From NCBI GenBank assembly GCA_019247755.1, contig JAFBAM010000293.1, forward strand, positions 1-22,023: a DNA stretch of 22,023 bases, written 5' to 3'. The position numbers and the translations under genes are program-made. The notes beneath the pieces were generated by a model, which was not told the origin of the DNA, searched no databases, and saw only the letters and a list, made by a program, of their open reading frames with translations. Position 1 is the stretch's first letter. Every line of letters starts with the position of its first letter. This document shows positions 1-7,239 of this stretch, one piece after another. The DNA comes from Sphingomonas sp. (lineage in GTDB: Bacteria > Pseudomonadota > Alphaproteobacteria > Sphingomonadales > Sphingomonadaceae).

Positions 1-243
1 GGGGCGGAGTTCGTCTATACCAATTTCTATCATCGCGACTGGCCAGAGCTCACAAGCGGAGCTCAATTAGCATCCCTGCGGCGCGATCATGATGTGCTCG
101 TGGTCCGCACACTGGAACGAACATTCAGGCAGAGCAATCCAGTATTGCTTGAATCGCTTGAGACGACCTGCACCGAGGAGAGGAACTTCCCCGGAACGCT
201 GCAGGACGGCGATATTCACATCTCTCGATGTCAGCGTCGCTGA
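1..243 (+). CDS. C-terminal end of an unidentified protein (5' end outside the window)
   Basis: Frame 1 is open from the first base to a TGA at 241-243, giving 80 residues of a C-terminal tail. The tail is soluble and charged, with an early aromatic stretch (VYTNFYHRDWPEL) and two cysteines; it has no membrane segment and no motif I recognise. Its stop codon touches an in-frame ATG (243-245) of the following glycosidase in a TGATG arrangement, and the longer glycosidase start at 228 would overlap it by 16 bases. The two are therefore probably cotranscribed. By context it may be the periplasmic tail of a membrane glycosyltransferase, but that is a guess. Confidence 0.6.
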   Translation, partial: GAEFVYTNFYHRDWPELTSGAQLASLRRDHDVLVVRTLERTFRQSNPVLLESLETTCTEERNFPGTLQDGDIHISRCQRR

Positions 244-1616
244 TGAGTTTTCTTGCCGGCAGGACCAAGAGCGAGGCCTGGTGTGCAGGTTCGGGAAGAC
301 TCCTGCTTCTCTTACTTGTGTGGCTTACCCTTGGCTGCTCGTCGCAGGGCGCCGGCGCGACCGGCGAAGCGATCGTTACCGTCGATCCGTCCCAGCATTT
401 CCAGACCATCATCGGCTGGGAAGCAGGAACCTATATCTCAGAACCTACGAAGCCCGTGTCGCCGGAGCTGGTGCAGCAGATTGTGCGGTCTGCCGTCGAC
501 AATGCGGGAATTACGCGAGTTCGCCTAGAGGTTAGAAGCGGCGCCGAAAGCCGGTCGCGCACTTATGCGGGTTATGCGACCATGGGATCGAATGATGCCT
601 GGCTGAAGCATCGCTACCAGGTTAGCAACGACAACGCCGATCCGCGAGTGATCGACTGGACCGGCTTCGACTTCGCGGAGATCGATCGCGAGGTTGAAAT
701 TGCGGTTCTTCCGCTCCGCAACGAGCTTGCCTCGCACGGGCAGAAGCTGTTCGTGAACCTTTGCTACGTTGGTTTCAACAAGGGCCAGCCGAGCGCCCAT
801 GACGACCCCGAGGAATACGCCGAATTCGCGCTGGCGACGGTGCTTCATCTCCGGCAAAAATACGGTCTGGAGCCCGATACATGGGAAGTTATTCTGGAAC
901 CGGATCTCGCCGGCGGGTGGAGCGGTCGTCGAATTGGGAAGACGATCGCGGCCGCCTCACGGCGCTTCGCCGAGAATGGCATCCACACACGCTTCGTAGC
1001 GCCGTCAACCATGAACATGGCGGTCGCCTCAATTTACTTCGACGACATGCGGCGGACGACGGACGTGCTGCCGTTCCTCGCGGAGCTCTCCTACCATCGC
1101 TACGCGGGGGTCAGCAAAGCTGCGCTTGCAGATCTCACAACGCGATCCGCCAGGTACCATATCCCAATTTCAATGCTGGAGCTCTGGTTCGGTCAGGCCG
1201 GACCAGACGTGCTGTTCGAAGACCTAGCCGCTGGCGCGGCGGCCTTTCAAGGACGAGTTCTCGCCGACCTGTTCGTCGATGCACGCAAGGGTAACCTCAC
1301 CCTGAATAGGGACGTGCGCTTCAATGGTGCGGTTTTCCGTGCGGTTCGCCCAGGCGCAGTCCGGATAGGCTCAACTTCAAGTTTGGAGTCGCTGAAGGCA
1401 CTTGCATTCAGACGTCCGCAAGGAGGTCTAGTTACGGCTCTGCGGGCGAAAGGTCCGACGATCGTGACGGTGCGCGGCCTTCCGATTGGCAACTATGTTA
1501 TCACCAACGTAACCGAAACCAGCGAAACCAATGACCTGCCGACGAAGCAGTTGCAGAATGGGGACCTGCAAATCGTAATTCAAGAGCCTGCAGTCGTCGT
1601 CATCGCACCGCGCTGA
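228..1616 (+). CDS. Lipoprotein glycoside hydrolase, GH30-like TIM barrel (clan A)
   Basis: The 462-residue protein starts with a hydrophobic signal (about 24-36) ending in a lipobox LTLGC, so Cys37 is the probable lipidated residue and the enzyme is membrane-anchored outside the cytoplasm. After it comes a strand with QTIIGWEAG, which resembles the opening strand of GH30-type glycosidases. A barrel follows, with candidate catalytic glutamates E224 (in LEPD, strand 4 acid/base) and E318 (in MLELW, strand 7 nucleophile), and SYHRY between them. Residues about 385-460 look like the beta-sandwich that accompanies GH30 barrels. An alternative start is the ATG at 243, which still keeps the lipobox. 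The stop lies four bases from the convergent sulfotransferase stop. A role in trimming the local polysaccharide is inferred; the substrate is unknown, and another clan A family such as GH39 or GH79 is possible. Confidence 0.75.
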   Translation: MSASLMSFLAGRTKSEAWCAGSGRLLLLLLVWLTLGCSSQGAGATGEAIVTVDPSQHFQTIIGWEAGTYISEPTKPVSPELVQQIVRSAVDNAGITRVRLEVRSGAESRSRTYAGYATMGSNDAWLKHRYQVSNDNADPRVIDWTGFDFAEIDREVEIAVLPLRNELASHGQKLFVNLCYVGFNKGQPSAHDDPEEYAEFALATVLHLRQKYGLEPDTWEVILEPDLAGGWSGRRIGKTIAAASRRFAENGIHTRFVAPSTMNMAVASIYFDDMRRTTDVLPFLAELSYHRYAGVSKAALADLTTRSARYHIPISMLELWFGQAGPDVLFEDLAAGAAAFQGRVLADLFVDARKGNLTLNRDVRFNGAVFRAVRPGAVRIGSTSSLESLKALAFRRPQGGLVTALRAKGPTIVTVRGLPIGNYVITNVTETSETNDLPTKQLQNGDLQIVIQEPAVVVIAPR

Positions 1617-1620
1617 TCCG

Positions 1621-2652
1621 TCAGGCGACCCCAAGCGATTGCCGGGCTCGTAGATCCAGCTGATGATAAAGGTCGAATGCCTCCGCTGAAGCAGGTTCGT
1701 CGCCGGCAGCCCCGGGCGCCTCTTCGTGTGATATGCGGATTTCCATCGGCGGCCTCGGCTCGATTCCAACTTCTCGCGCCACCGCCGACCACACCGCGGG
1801 ATCACTAGTCAGCGCGCCATAAGGGACAAGCTGAACGTTTTCGTGTTCCCGTTCGAGAGCCTCAATCCGACGGTGCGCTGCAATCCAGCATCCCAGCCAA
1901 TAATCCAAATTCAGCGGATCGCCCTCTATGATGGTGCGATCCCATGCAAATGGTCGGTGGTCGGCGCCGAATTCATGATGCCCTAGCCAGCCCATGTAGT
2001 CGCGCGTGAACTTGTCGGCCTTCAGGAAGCGGCGGTGCTGGCTAAGCAAGCTGCGGGCATGATCCAGCGGATTGCGGATGGGTACGAGAAAAGCGGCATT
2101 GGGGAAGGTCTTCGCCAAGGAAGGCAAGCGCAACAGGTTGTTGTTATTCTTGCTTAGGTATCGCGATTTGCCCGTACGGCGCAGGACAAGGCGCACGAAA
2201 TCTCGATATCCCGATATCTGCTCTTCATCCGGCACGTAGGCGACAAGCCGGTCCGGGCGAATATAATCTTCACCCGAGAAAACGCGCCAATAGACTTCGT
2301 CGAGCGCCTCCGGACTATTGAAATCAACTTCAATCCCGTCCCCGTGCGCACGTTCGGCTCTTGGCCCGGCCGTGCGCCCTCTCGAAGACAAGCGATTCCA
2401 GAAATTCGGTGCGAGCACGAATGGCATGTCCGCATAAGTAAGAGATCCGAACTCACCCGAACGATAGATTTCCCGCATCAAGATCGTGGTTCCGGCCCGG
2501 GCTAGGCCGGTCACGAACACGTGGGAGCCGTCGTCGGCAGGGGAAGACTTAAGGAACGCTGCGCGTTCAATGTCGTGGAGCATCTCGGCGCGCGCCGCCG
2601 ACCCGAGCGCAAGTCGATGCAAAACCTTATCGAGTTGCGAGTAATCAGGCAC
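1621..2652 (-). CDS. PAPS-type sulfotransferase family protein
   Basis: A 343-residue protein is predicted from a GTG at 2652. The frame stays open to 2937, but that extension runs antiparallel-free over the upstream membrane-protein gene and reads as low-complexity Cys/Arg/Ser, so I reject it. Residues 45-56 (VFVTGLARAGTT) match the 5'-phosphosulfate loop of PAPS-dependent sulfotransferases. Residues 189-201 (LVPIRNPLDHARS) match the 3'-phosphate binding segment, with R193 and S201. By family, it moves sulfate from PAPS to a hydroxyl or amine acceptor in the cytoplasm. It is the last gene of a four-gene overlapping cassette, its GTG overlapping the preceding stop by eight bases. The acceptor is probably a sugar of the local glycan (inference). 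Some bacterial members of this superfamily have no proven sulfotransferase activity. Confidence 0.85.
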   Translation of the reverse strand: MPDYSQLDKVLHRLALGSAARAEMLHDIERAAFLKSSPADDGSHVFVTGLARAGTTILMREIYRSGEFGSLTYADMPFVLAPNFWNRLSSRGRTAGPRAERAHGDGIEVDFNSPEALDEVYWRVFSGEDYIRPDRLVAYVPDEEQISGYRDFVRLVLRRTGKSRYLSKNNNNLLRLPSLAKTFPNAAFLVPIRNPLDHARSLLSQHRRFLKADKFTRDYMGWLGHHEFGADHRPFAWDRTIIEGDPLNLDYWLGCWIAAHRRIEALEREHENVQLVPYGALTSDPAVWSAVAREVGIEPRPPMEIRISHEEAPGAAGDEPASAEAFDLYHQLDLRARQSLGVA

Positions 2653-3022
2653 GCGCGAGCCGCGTCCGCACCAACACGTAGAAGATTGAGCAAATGCACA
2701 AAACCGCGATCGCGAATGGCCGCAACAGAAATTCCATCCAGTGAGCCAATCCCCCGGGCGCAAATAGACCGACCAACACGACCGGCAGAACTGCCAGGCA
2801 CAGCAGCAGGAAGAAGAGTATCGACGCCCCCGCAATTCGAAGCGAGTAAGCGGGCAACACGACTTCTTTCCAATGATCAGAAATGCGCTTGCTTCCGAGG
2901 ATAGCGGCGGATCGCCGGGCCGTACCGAGGACGACATTCACTTGTCGCATCAGTGGTAGCCGGAGGAAAAGTTCGCTTGCCGCCATCGCGGCCGCGGCAA
3001 GGAGCGCCAACTCGATGATCAC
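2645..3022 (-). CDS. Small integral membrane protein of the sulfotransferase cassette
   Basis: A 125-residue protein starts at a GTG (3022) that overlaps the previous gene's stop in GTGA. It has an N-terminal hydrophobic helix (about 2-18), a basic soluble segment (about 21-60, containing LMRQVNVVLGTARRS), then two membrane helices (about 64-88 and 95-117) and a short Arg-rich tail. I do not recognise the family. The reading is supported by the overlap with both neighbours and by its hydrophobic pattern. Its position between the YIGPG protein and the sulfotransferase suggests a membrane scaffold or transport role for the same process, which is inference only. Confidence 0.8.
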   Translation of the reverse strand: MIIELALLAAAAMAASELFLRLPLMRQVNVVLGTARRSAAILGSKRISDHWKEVVLPAYSLRIAGASILFFLLLCLAVLPVVLVGLFAPGGLAHWMEFLLRPFAIAVLCICSIFYVLVRTRLARA

Positions 3023-3261
3023 TCTGCCGCGTCAGCCCCCCGGCCCGCGCTTTTCGCCTTCTTACGCTTTTTGAACAGCCGCTTGATTGGATAGTAGATG
3101 ACCGAAAATATCCCGAGGACGATCGAGCCCAAAACACCGAGGACAGAGGCCACCGCACCTGCGGCAACGCCGGGGCCAATATAGGCGAACGCCGGGCTGG
3201 GGGCGAGCAGCGAAACAAACAGGAAGAGAGCGGCAGCTCGCCAAAGTCGACGGTCACGCAT
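3019..3261 (-). CDS. Small exported membrane protein with YIGPG motif
   Basis: This 80-residue protein has a basic start and a signal peptide ending in AFA, with likely cleavage after Ala26. The mature form would then begin with YIGPG. A glycine- and alanine-rich membrane helix follows (about 31-56), then YYPIKRLFKKRKK and a charged tail. Small proteins opening with Y-I-G/D-P-G just after a signal peptide are common in bacteria, but I know of no established function. Its ATG overlaps the stop of the ASST-like gene by eight bases, and its own stop overlaps the next GTG. If the signal is cleaved, the YIGPG end faces the periplasm, where the ASST-like domain should also be. Confidence 0.85.
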   Translation of the reverse strand: MRDRRLWRAAALFLFVSLLAPSPAFAYIGPGVAAGAVASVLGVLGSIVLGIFSVIYYPIKRLFKKRKKAKSAGRGADAAE

Positions 3262-4654
3262 TGCATTTCACCTTCCGCAGATTGCTCAAGATGGCGTCGC
3301 CTCTTGCCTTGTCGATATAGCGGCTCCAGGCGAGCTGGTAGAGGGCGCCATCTTTTGCGCGGTTGACATATTGAGCTTCTACACGCCCGTCGCGTCCAAA
3401 GATGACCATCCGACCAGCCGTTGGGTCTTCAATCAAAGCGGACCCATCAGGCATCAAGGTGAAGAGCCCCTCGACCCACGATCGGAAATCATAGCGCTTC
3501 ATAGGACCGTCGAATGGCAGACTAATCTTCCCGGTCGCAAAATCGTAGATCATGACTTGCGAAGCCTCGCTGAAATAGGGCTTTCGCGGGGCGCGCTCCT
3601 GGACGCCATTGTCGTAAACGCTGATGCGGTGATCGTCCAGGATATCGACGTCATGCTGCGCTATCCAAGGACCGCGTTTGATCCAGAGAATCTGATCCGT
3701 GCTAGGGCGATAGAGCATGACCGTTGAAATATTCCGCATGCTCAAGAAGAGGTCGCCCCTTTTCCAATAAGGACCGTCCGAAATCACTGGCTGGATGTCG
3801 TTGAGATGCGTTGGATCGTCAGCGGGCAGAGTGAAGAGCAAGTTCGCGTATCCGTGATCGATCAGGATACGTGCGAGGGAACGACTGAAGAGAACCTTTC
3901 CGGCAGGACTTATCTTATTGATTAAGTCCTCCCGAAAATTTCCATTCACCCCCTCGATCGTCGACTTGTCCGCGACCGCCGGAATCCAAAGATTTCCGCT
4001 GGCATCCGCCTCAGTCGAGTGATGATAGCCGGCGTCCTGAAGAATCCAGACCAGCTTGCTGCAAGGATTTATTCGGAAGAGTGGAGAATCATAATCCTTG
4101 ACGATGAGATCGCCGTTTTGCTCGATCCAAGGGTGGTATTCGCGAAAGCGCGCATCGCTCCAATTAGTCGTTTCGGCGAAATGCGGAATATGCGTGACGC
4201 TCTTCAAAAGGTCGTGCGCATTTGGGGTCCATCGATAAACGAGGCGCATTTCAGGCAGCGCCAAAAGTTCGATCTTCTGACGCTTGTCGGTACCGTCATA
4301 ACGGCTGGTCAATATGTAACCGTTCGGCCCAGTCATCCGACCGGAAGGAAAACTCCAGCCCGTCGGGATCGCGCGAAGGCGATCGCTATTCGGGACGCGC
4401 AAATCATTATTCCCGGTTAGGATTCGCTTCGCAGTTTGAGGTATTTCTGCAACCGTTAAAGCTGCTCTCGAGACGCTCCCGAACTGGAAGTCTTCCCGTT
4501 CTGCATCGAGTACTGCTGCCCCGAATCCGATAGCTAGCAAGCACCCTGTAAGGGCTAGGACCGCGACAACCCAAAGCTCGACGCGCGCGAAGAGGATTCG
4601 TTCGATTAGGCCGGGGCGCTCCGTCTCCAGCTTGTCGCTGCTGCGGTCGGCCAC
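3254..4654 (-). CDS. Membrane-anchored arylsulfotransferase (ASST)-like protein
   Basis: The 466-residue product has one N-terminal membrane helix (about 27-49) followed by a large beta-propeller-like domain. Residues match the arylsulfotransferase pattern: HH at 211-212, HLND at 283-286, Arg307 in SMRNIST and QHD at 333-335. From memory these correspond to the active-site His/His-x-Asn/Arg/His set of E. coli ASST, which moves sulfate between phenolic compounds through a sulfohistidine without PAPS. I chose the GTG at 4654 because GAGG lies eight bases upstream. The longer reading to 4705 would overlap the epimerase by 41 bases. It opens the cassette whose last gene is a PAPS-type sulfotransferase. 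It may transfer sulfate or another group in the periplasm; a non-catalytic propeller remains possible. Confidence 0.8.
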   Translation of the reverse strand: MADRSSDKLETERPGLIERILFARVELWVVAVLALTGCLLAIGFGAAVLDAEREDFQFGSVSRAALTVAEIPQTAKRILTGNNDLRVPNSDRLRAIPTGWSFPSGRMTGPNGYILTSRYDGTDKRQKIELLALPEMRLVYRWTPNAHDLLKSVTHIPHFAETTNWSDARFREYHPWIEQNGDLIVKDYDSPLFRINPCSKLVWILQDAGYHHSTEADASGNLWIPAVADKSTIEGVNGNFREDLINKISPAGKVLFSRSLARILIDHGYANLLFTLPADDPTHLNDIQPVISDGPYWKRGDLFLSMRNISTVMLYRPSTDQILWIKRGPWIAQHDVDILDDHRISVYDNGVQERAPRKPYFSEASQVMIYDFATGKISLPFDGPMKRYDFRSWVEGLFTLMPDGSALIEDPTAGRMVIFGRDGRVEAQYVNRAKDGALYQLAWSRYIDKARGDAILSNLRKVKCNA

Positions 4655-4662
4655 GAAAATCG

Positions 4663-4666
4663 CCTC
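4663..4666 (-). promoter_or_regulatory. Ribosome binding site fixing the ASST-like start
   Basis: GAGG on the minus strand overlaps the TGA stop of the epimerase and sits eight bases before the GTG at 4654. It favours this start over the upstream ATG at 4705 and suggests that the epimerase and the ASST-like gene are translationally coupled. Confidence 0.6.
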
Positions 4667-5672
4667 AGGCGGCGTCTTCGATGTCGGCGCTGGGTATCGG
4701 CGCAAGCCCCATCGCGTCGCGCTGTTCGGCGATCACATCATCAATGATCTGATCCAGTGAAGTGCGCGGCCGGAACCCGATGAATTTCTCGAGCTTCGAG
4801 ACGTCCGGCACACGCCGCTGCATGTCCTCAAATCCGAAACCGTAGACCTCGCCATAGGGCTTCTTCACGATCTCCGACCGCGAGCCGGCACGCTGCCTGA
4901 TCCGCTCGGCGAGGCCCTCGATGGTTATTTCCTCATCATTGCCGATATTGAACACCTCGCCGATTGCGTCAGGCGTGTTGAGAAGGCGGGTAAGCGCTTC
5001 CACCACGTCGAACACATGGGCGAAACATCTCGACTGGTCGCCTGAGCCGTGGACGGTGATGGGCTCGCCGCGGAGGGCCTGGTTCACGAAGTTCGGCAGC
5101 ACCATGCCATAATGACCTGTCTGGCGCGGACCTGTCGTATTGAACAGGCGGACGACGATGACGTTCAGCCGCTTCTCGTAAGAGTATGAGAGAGCGAGAC
5201 ATTCATCGAGCATCTTGGCCACGGCATATGACCAGCGCAGGTTCGCGGTCGAACCGAGCAGGACGTCATCGGTCTCGCTGAACGGAGTCTTGGTCGTCTT
5301 GCCATACACTTCGGACGTAGAAGCAATGATGACCAGCTTCTTCCCGACGGCGGCAGCGTGAAGCACATTCTCGGTGCCGCTGACATTGGTGTGGATGGAG
5401 AGGCTCGGCTTCTCGAGGATGGTCTTGACCCCGACCGCGGCAGCCAGGTGGATCACCGCGTCGCAGCGCTCAACCAGCTCCTGGACCAGCGCGGTATCAC
5501 GTACCGAGCCAATCACGATTTCAAGGTTTCGGTTGTCCTTGACGGCTTGCAGATTATCAAGCGAGCCCGTCGAGAGATTGTCGAGCACGATTACGCCATG
5601 TCTCTGCGACAACAGCCTTTCGGTGACATGAGACCCGATAAAGCCCGCACCGCCGGTAACCAAAATTCTCAT
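4665..5672 (-). CDS. SDR-family NAD-dependent nucleotide-sugar epimerase/dehydratase
   Basis: This 335-residue extended short-chain dehydrogenase is intact. It shows the Rossmann motif VTGGAGFIGSH (5-15), the STS triad region (118-120), and the catalytic YAVAK with Y149 and K153. The substrate half has RLFNTTGPRQTG and HGSGDQSRCFAHVFDVV, typical of UDP-sugar epimerases and UDP-glucuronate decarboxylases. It acts in the cytoplasm on a nucleotide sugar; 4-epimerisation of a UDP-hexose or UDP-uronate, or decarboxylation to UDP-xylose, are the main options. The ATG forms ATGA with the end of a decayed glycosyltransferase, so it was once coupled to that gene. It lies ten bases before the ASST-like gene. 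Confidence 0.9.
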   Translation of the reverse strand: MRILVTGGAGFIGSHVTERLLSQRHGVIVLDNLSTGSLDNLQAVKDNRNLEIVIGSVRDTALVQELVERCDAVIHLAAAVGVKTILEKPSLSIHTNVSGTENVLHAAAVGKKLVIIASTSEVYGKTTKTPFSETDDVLLGSTANLRWSYAVAKMLDECLALSYSYEKRLNVIVVRLFNTTGPRQTGHYGMVLPNFVNQALRGEPITVHGSGDQSRCFAHVFDVVEALTRLLNTPDAIGEVFNIGNDEEITIEGLAERIRQRAGSRSEIVKKPYGEVYGFGFEDMQRRVPDVSKLEKFIGFRPRTSLDQIIDDVIAEQRDAMGLAPIPSADIEDAA

Positions 5673-5778
5673 CTGTTGAACTCCGATGACGCAGAAGCAT
5701 GATTCATGACCCGGTTGCTTGCAACCCTGCTCGTCAGGTCGAGTATCGATTCAGGACAATCCGAACCCTAAGTTCTCA
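5669..5778 (-). pseudogene. Remnant of the 3' end of a GT4 glycosyltransferase gene
   Basis: On the minus strand, plus-strand bases of about 5700-5760 align with 9360-9421, the end of the intact GT4 gene at 9325. In a 62-base hand alignment I count 52 identities, nine mismatches and one single-base gap. The remnant reads LTSRVASNRVMNHASAS against LISRLARERGMNEVSAA in the intact copy. A missing base after the NRY codons, and probably a second one earlier (LGF- against WADR), break the frame. Beyond about 5778 homology fades. The remnant frame ends in TGA at 5671-5669, overlapping the epimerase ATG as ATGA. A complete GT4 gene therefore probably once stood directly upstream of the epimerase and was lost by deletion. 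Confidence 0.8.
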
Positions 5779-5796
5779 CGTTCAATTCGAAGCGAT

Positions 5797-7239
5797 TCAC
5801 AGCGCCGCCAGTGCGATGAGGCCGCTGACGAAGAGGCCAATGCGGCAGATCCGGTCACGCAGAGCCCAAACGACGGGATCGTCGTGCATCTCTCGGCGAT
5901 TGCTGACCATCAGGGCCCGCCCGAGCAGGTAAAGCAACAGGGGGCAAATCAGCCACAGCAGCTTAGGATGCGAATAGAGCTGGGTGACGGCTGGGGAGTT
6001 CACGTACATCGCAAATACGGTCACGGCGTTGGTTCCGGTTGCCGCGGCCAGGGACGCGAGGACGACGAGATCCTCCTTGCGATAATTGCGATGACTGATG
6101 TCGACCAGATTGCGATCCAGCCTGCCCGCAACCTCGGTATAGCGCTTGATGATTGCGAGTGACGAGAAGGCAAACAGGGAAAACGCCAACAGCCATTCGG
6201 ACGGGCTGATCCCGGATGCGACGCTGCCGGCGATGATCCGGATCGTGTACAGCAGCGCGAGCGCGACGACATCCACCAACATTCGCCGCTTGAGGTAGAA
6301 GCTGTATCCGAGCGTCAGCAATAAATAGCCCGCGACCACGAGTGGGCAGAAGGGCGTGATAATCGCGCTGAGAGCTATCGCGGAAAGGAACAAGATCGGG
6401 ATTGCGACGAGCGCGCCCTGCGTGGAAATGGCACCAGACGCGAGCGGTCGGAACACCTTTGTGGGATGCTGACGGTCCGCCTCCAGGTCCAGAAGGTCGT
6501 TGAGCAAATATGCCGACGACGCCGCCACGCAAAAGGCGGCGAACATCATGGACGCGGCAAGCCACTGCGAAAGCAAGTGCGCGTGGCCCGCAAGCAATGG
6601 CACGAAGATCAGCAAATTCTTGGAATATTGGTGGACGCGCAAGGCACGGATCCAGTCGCGCACGCCACTTCGTCGGCACTCGACGATCTCAGACCGAACA
6701 TTCAGACGGTTCAGTCGACGGCGAACGCCGGCAGAAGCGCGCACCGCGAGGGCGGTGTGGGCGTATTTCCACACACTCAGGTCCTGGGAGTGATTGCCGA
6801 TGTAGTCGAACCCACGCTCGCCGAAATGCTCGACCAGCAACCTCGCCTTTGCTGGTCCCGCCAGATTGACGTCGGCGTTCGTAGCGAACACCCCGTCAAA
6901 CAATCCCAGATGACGAGCAATCGCGTCTGCCTGCAACTGATGACTGGCGGTAGCGAGATAGACCGGACGCCCCTCGTCCCGCGCTTTGCGCACTAGCGCA
7001 ATCACGGCAGGATCGTAGGGAAGAAGAGCCGGCTGCAACTCGCCTGCTTCTGCGACGGCCGCCTTCAGCGCGGATTTGCCTCGGCGTAGTTCAGCTATTG
7101 CGCCGAGGGCCGCACGCCAATCCTTGCTCGCAACGGACGCAAACTGCTCGACCAGCAGATCGACCGGAACCAGCGTGCCGTCGAGGTCTACGATCAGCGG
7201 CCGGCCGCTGGACTTTGGTTTCCTGGCGACAGTCATCAC
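5797..7239 (-). CDS. HAD-UbiA fusion: putative polyprenyl-phosphate pentose (phosphoribose-type) transferase
   Basis: The 480-residue protein has an N-terminal HAD phosphatase domain (DLDGT at 18-22, LATAS at 95-99, Lys131, IGNHSQD at 147-153) and a C-terminal UbiA membrane domain. The UbiA part carries the first Asp motif N247-D248-x2-D251-x3-D255, YSFYLKRR, and several helices. UbiA domains of this type (mycobacterial DPPR synthase, rhizobial NoeC) join phosphoribose pyrophosphate to polyprenyl phosphate; the HAD part would remove the 5'-phosphate, as in the decaprenyl-phosphoryl arabinose pathway. Family knowledge supports that class, but the exact sugar is inferred. HAD motif IV has Asn148 where Asp is usual. 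The GTG at 7239 overlaps the upstream stop by four bases; an ATG at 7236 is the alternative. It is coupled to the GT-C gene, which likely uses its lipid product. Confidence 0.82.
   Translation of the reverse strand: MMTVARKPKSSGRPLIVDLDGTLVPVDLLVEQFASVASKDWRAALGAIAELRRGKSALKAAVAEAGELQPALLPYDPAVIALVRKARDEGRPVYLATASHQLQADAIARHLGLFDGVFATNADVNLAGPAKARLLVEHFGERGFDYIGNHSQDLSVWKYAHTALAVRASAGVRRRLNRLNVRSEIVECRRSGVRDWIRALRVHQYSKNLLIFVPLLAGHAHLLSQWLAASMMFAAFCVAASSAYLLNDLLDLEADRQHPTKVFRPLASGAISTQGALVAIPILFLSAIALSAIITPFCPLVVAGYLLLTLGYSFYLKRRMLVDVVALALLYTIRIIAGSVASGISPSEWLLAFSLFAFSSLAIIKRYTEVAGRLDRNLVDISHRNYRKEDLVVLASLAAATGTNAVTVFAMYVNSPAVTQLYSHPKLLWLICPLLLYLLGRALMVSNRREMHDDPVVWALRDRICRIGLFVSGLIALAAL

Noticed and set aside
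2653..2937. N-terminal extension of the sulfotransferase frame
   Set aside because: It overlaps almost the whole small membrane-protein gene and reads as Cys/Arg/Ser-rich sequence; the GTG at 2652 gives a normal start.
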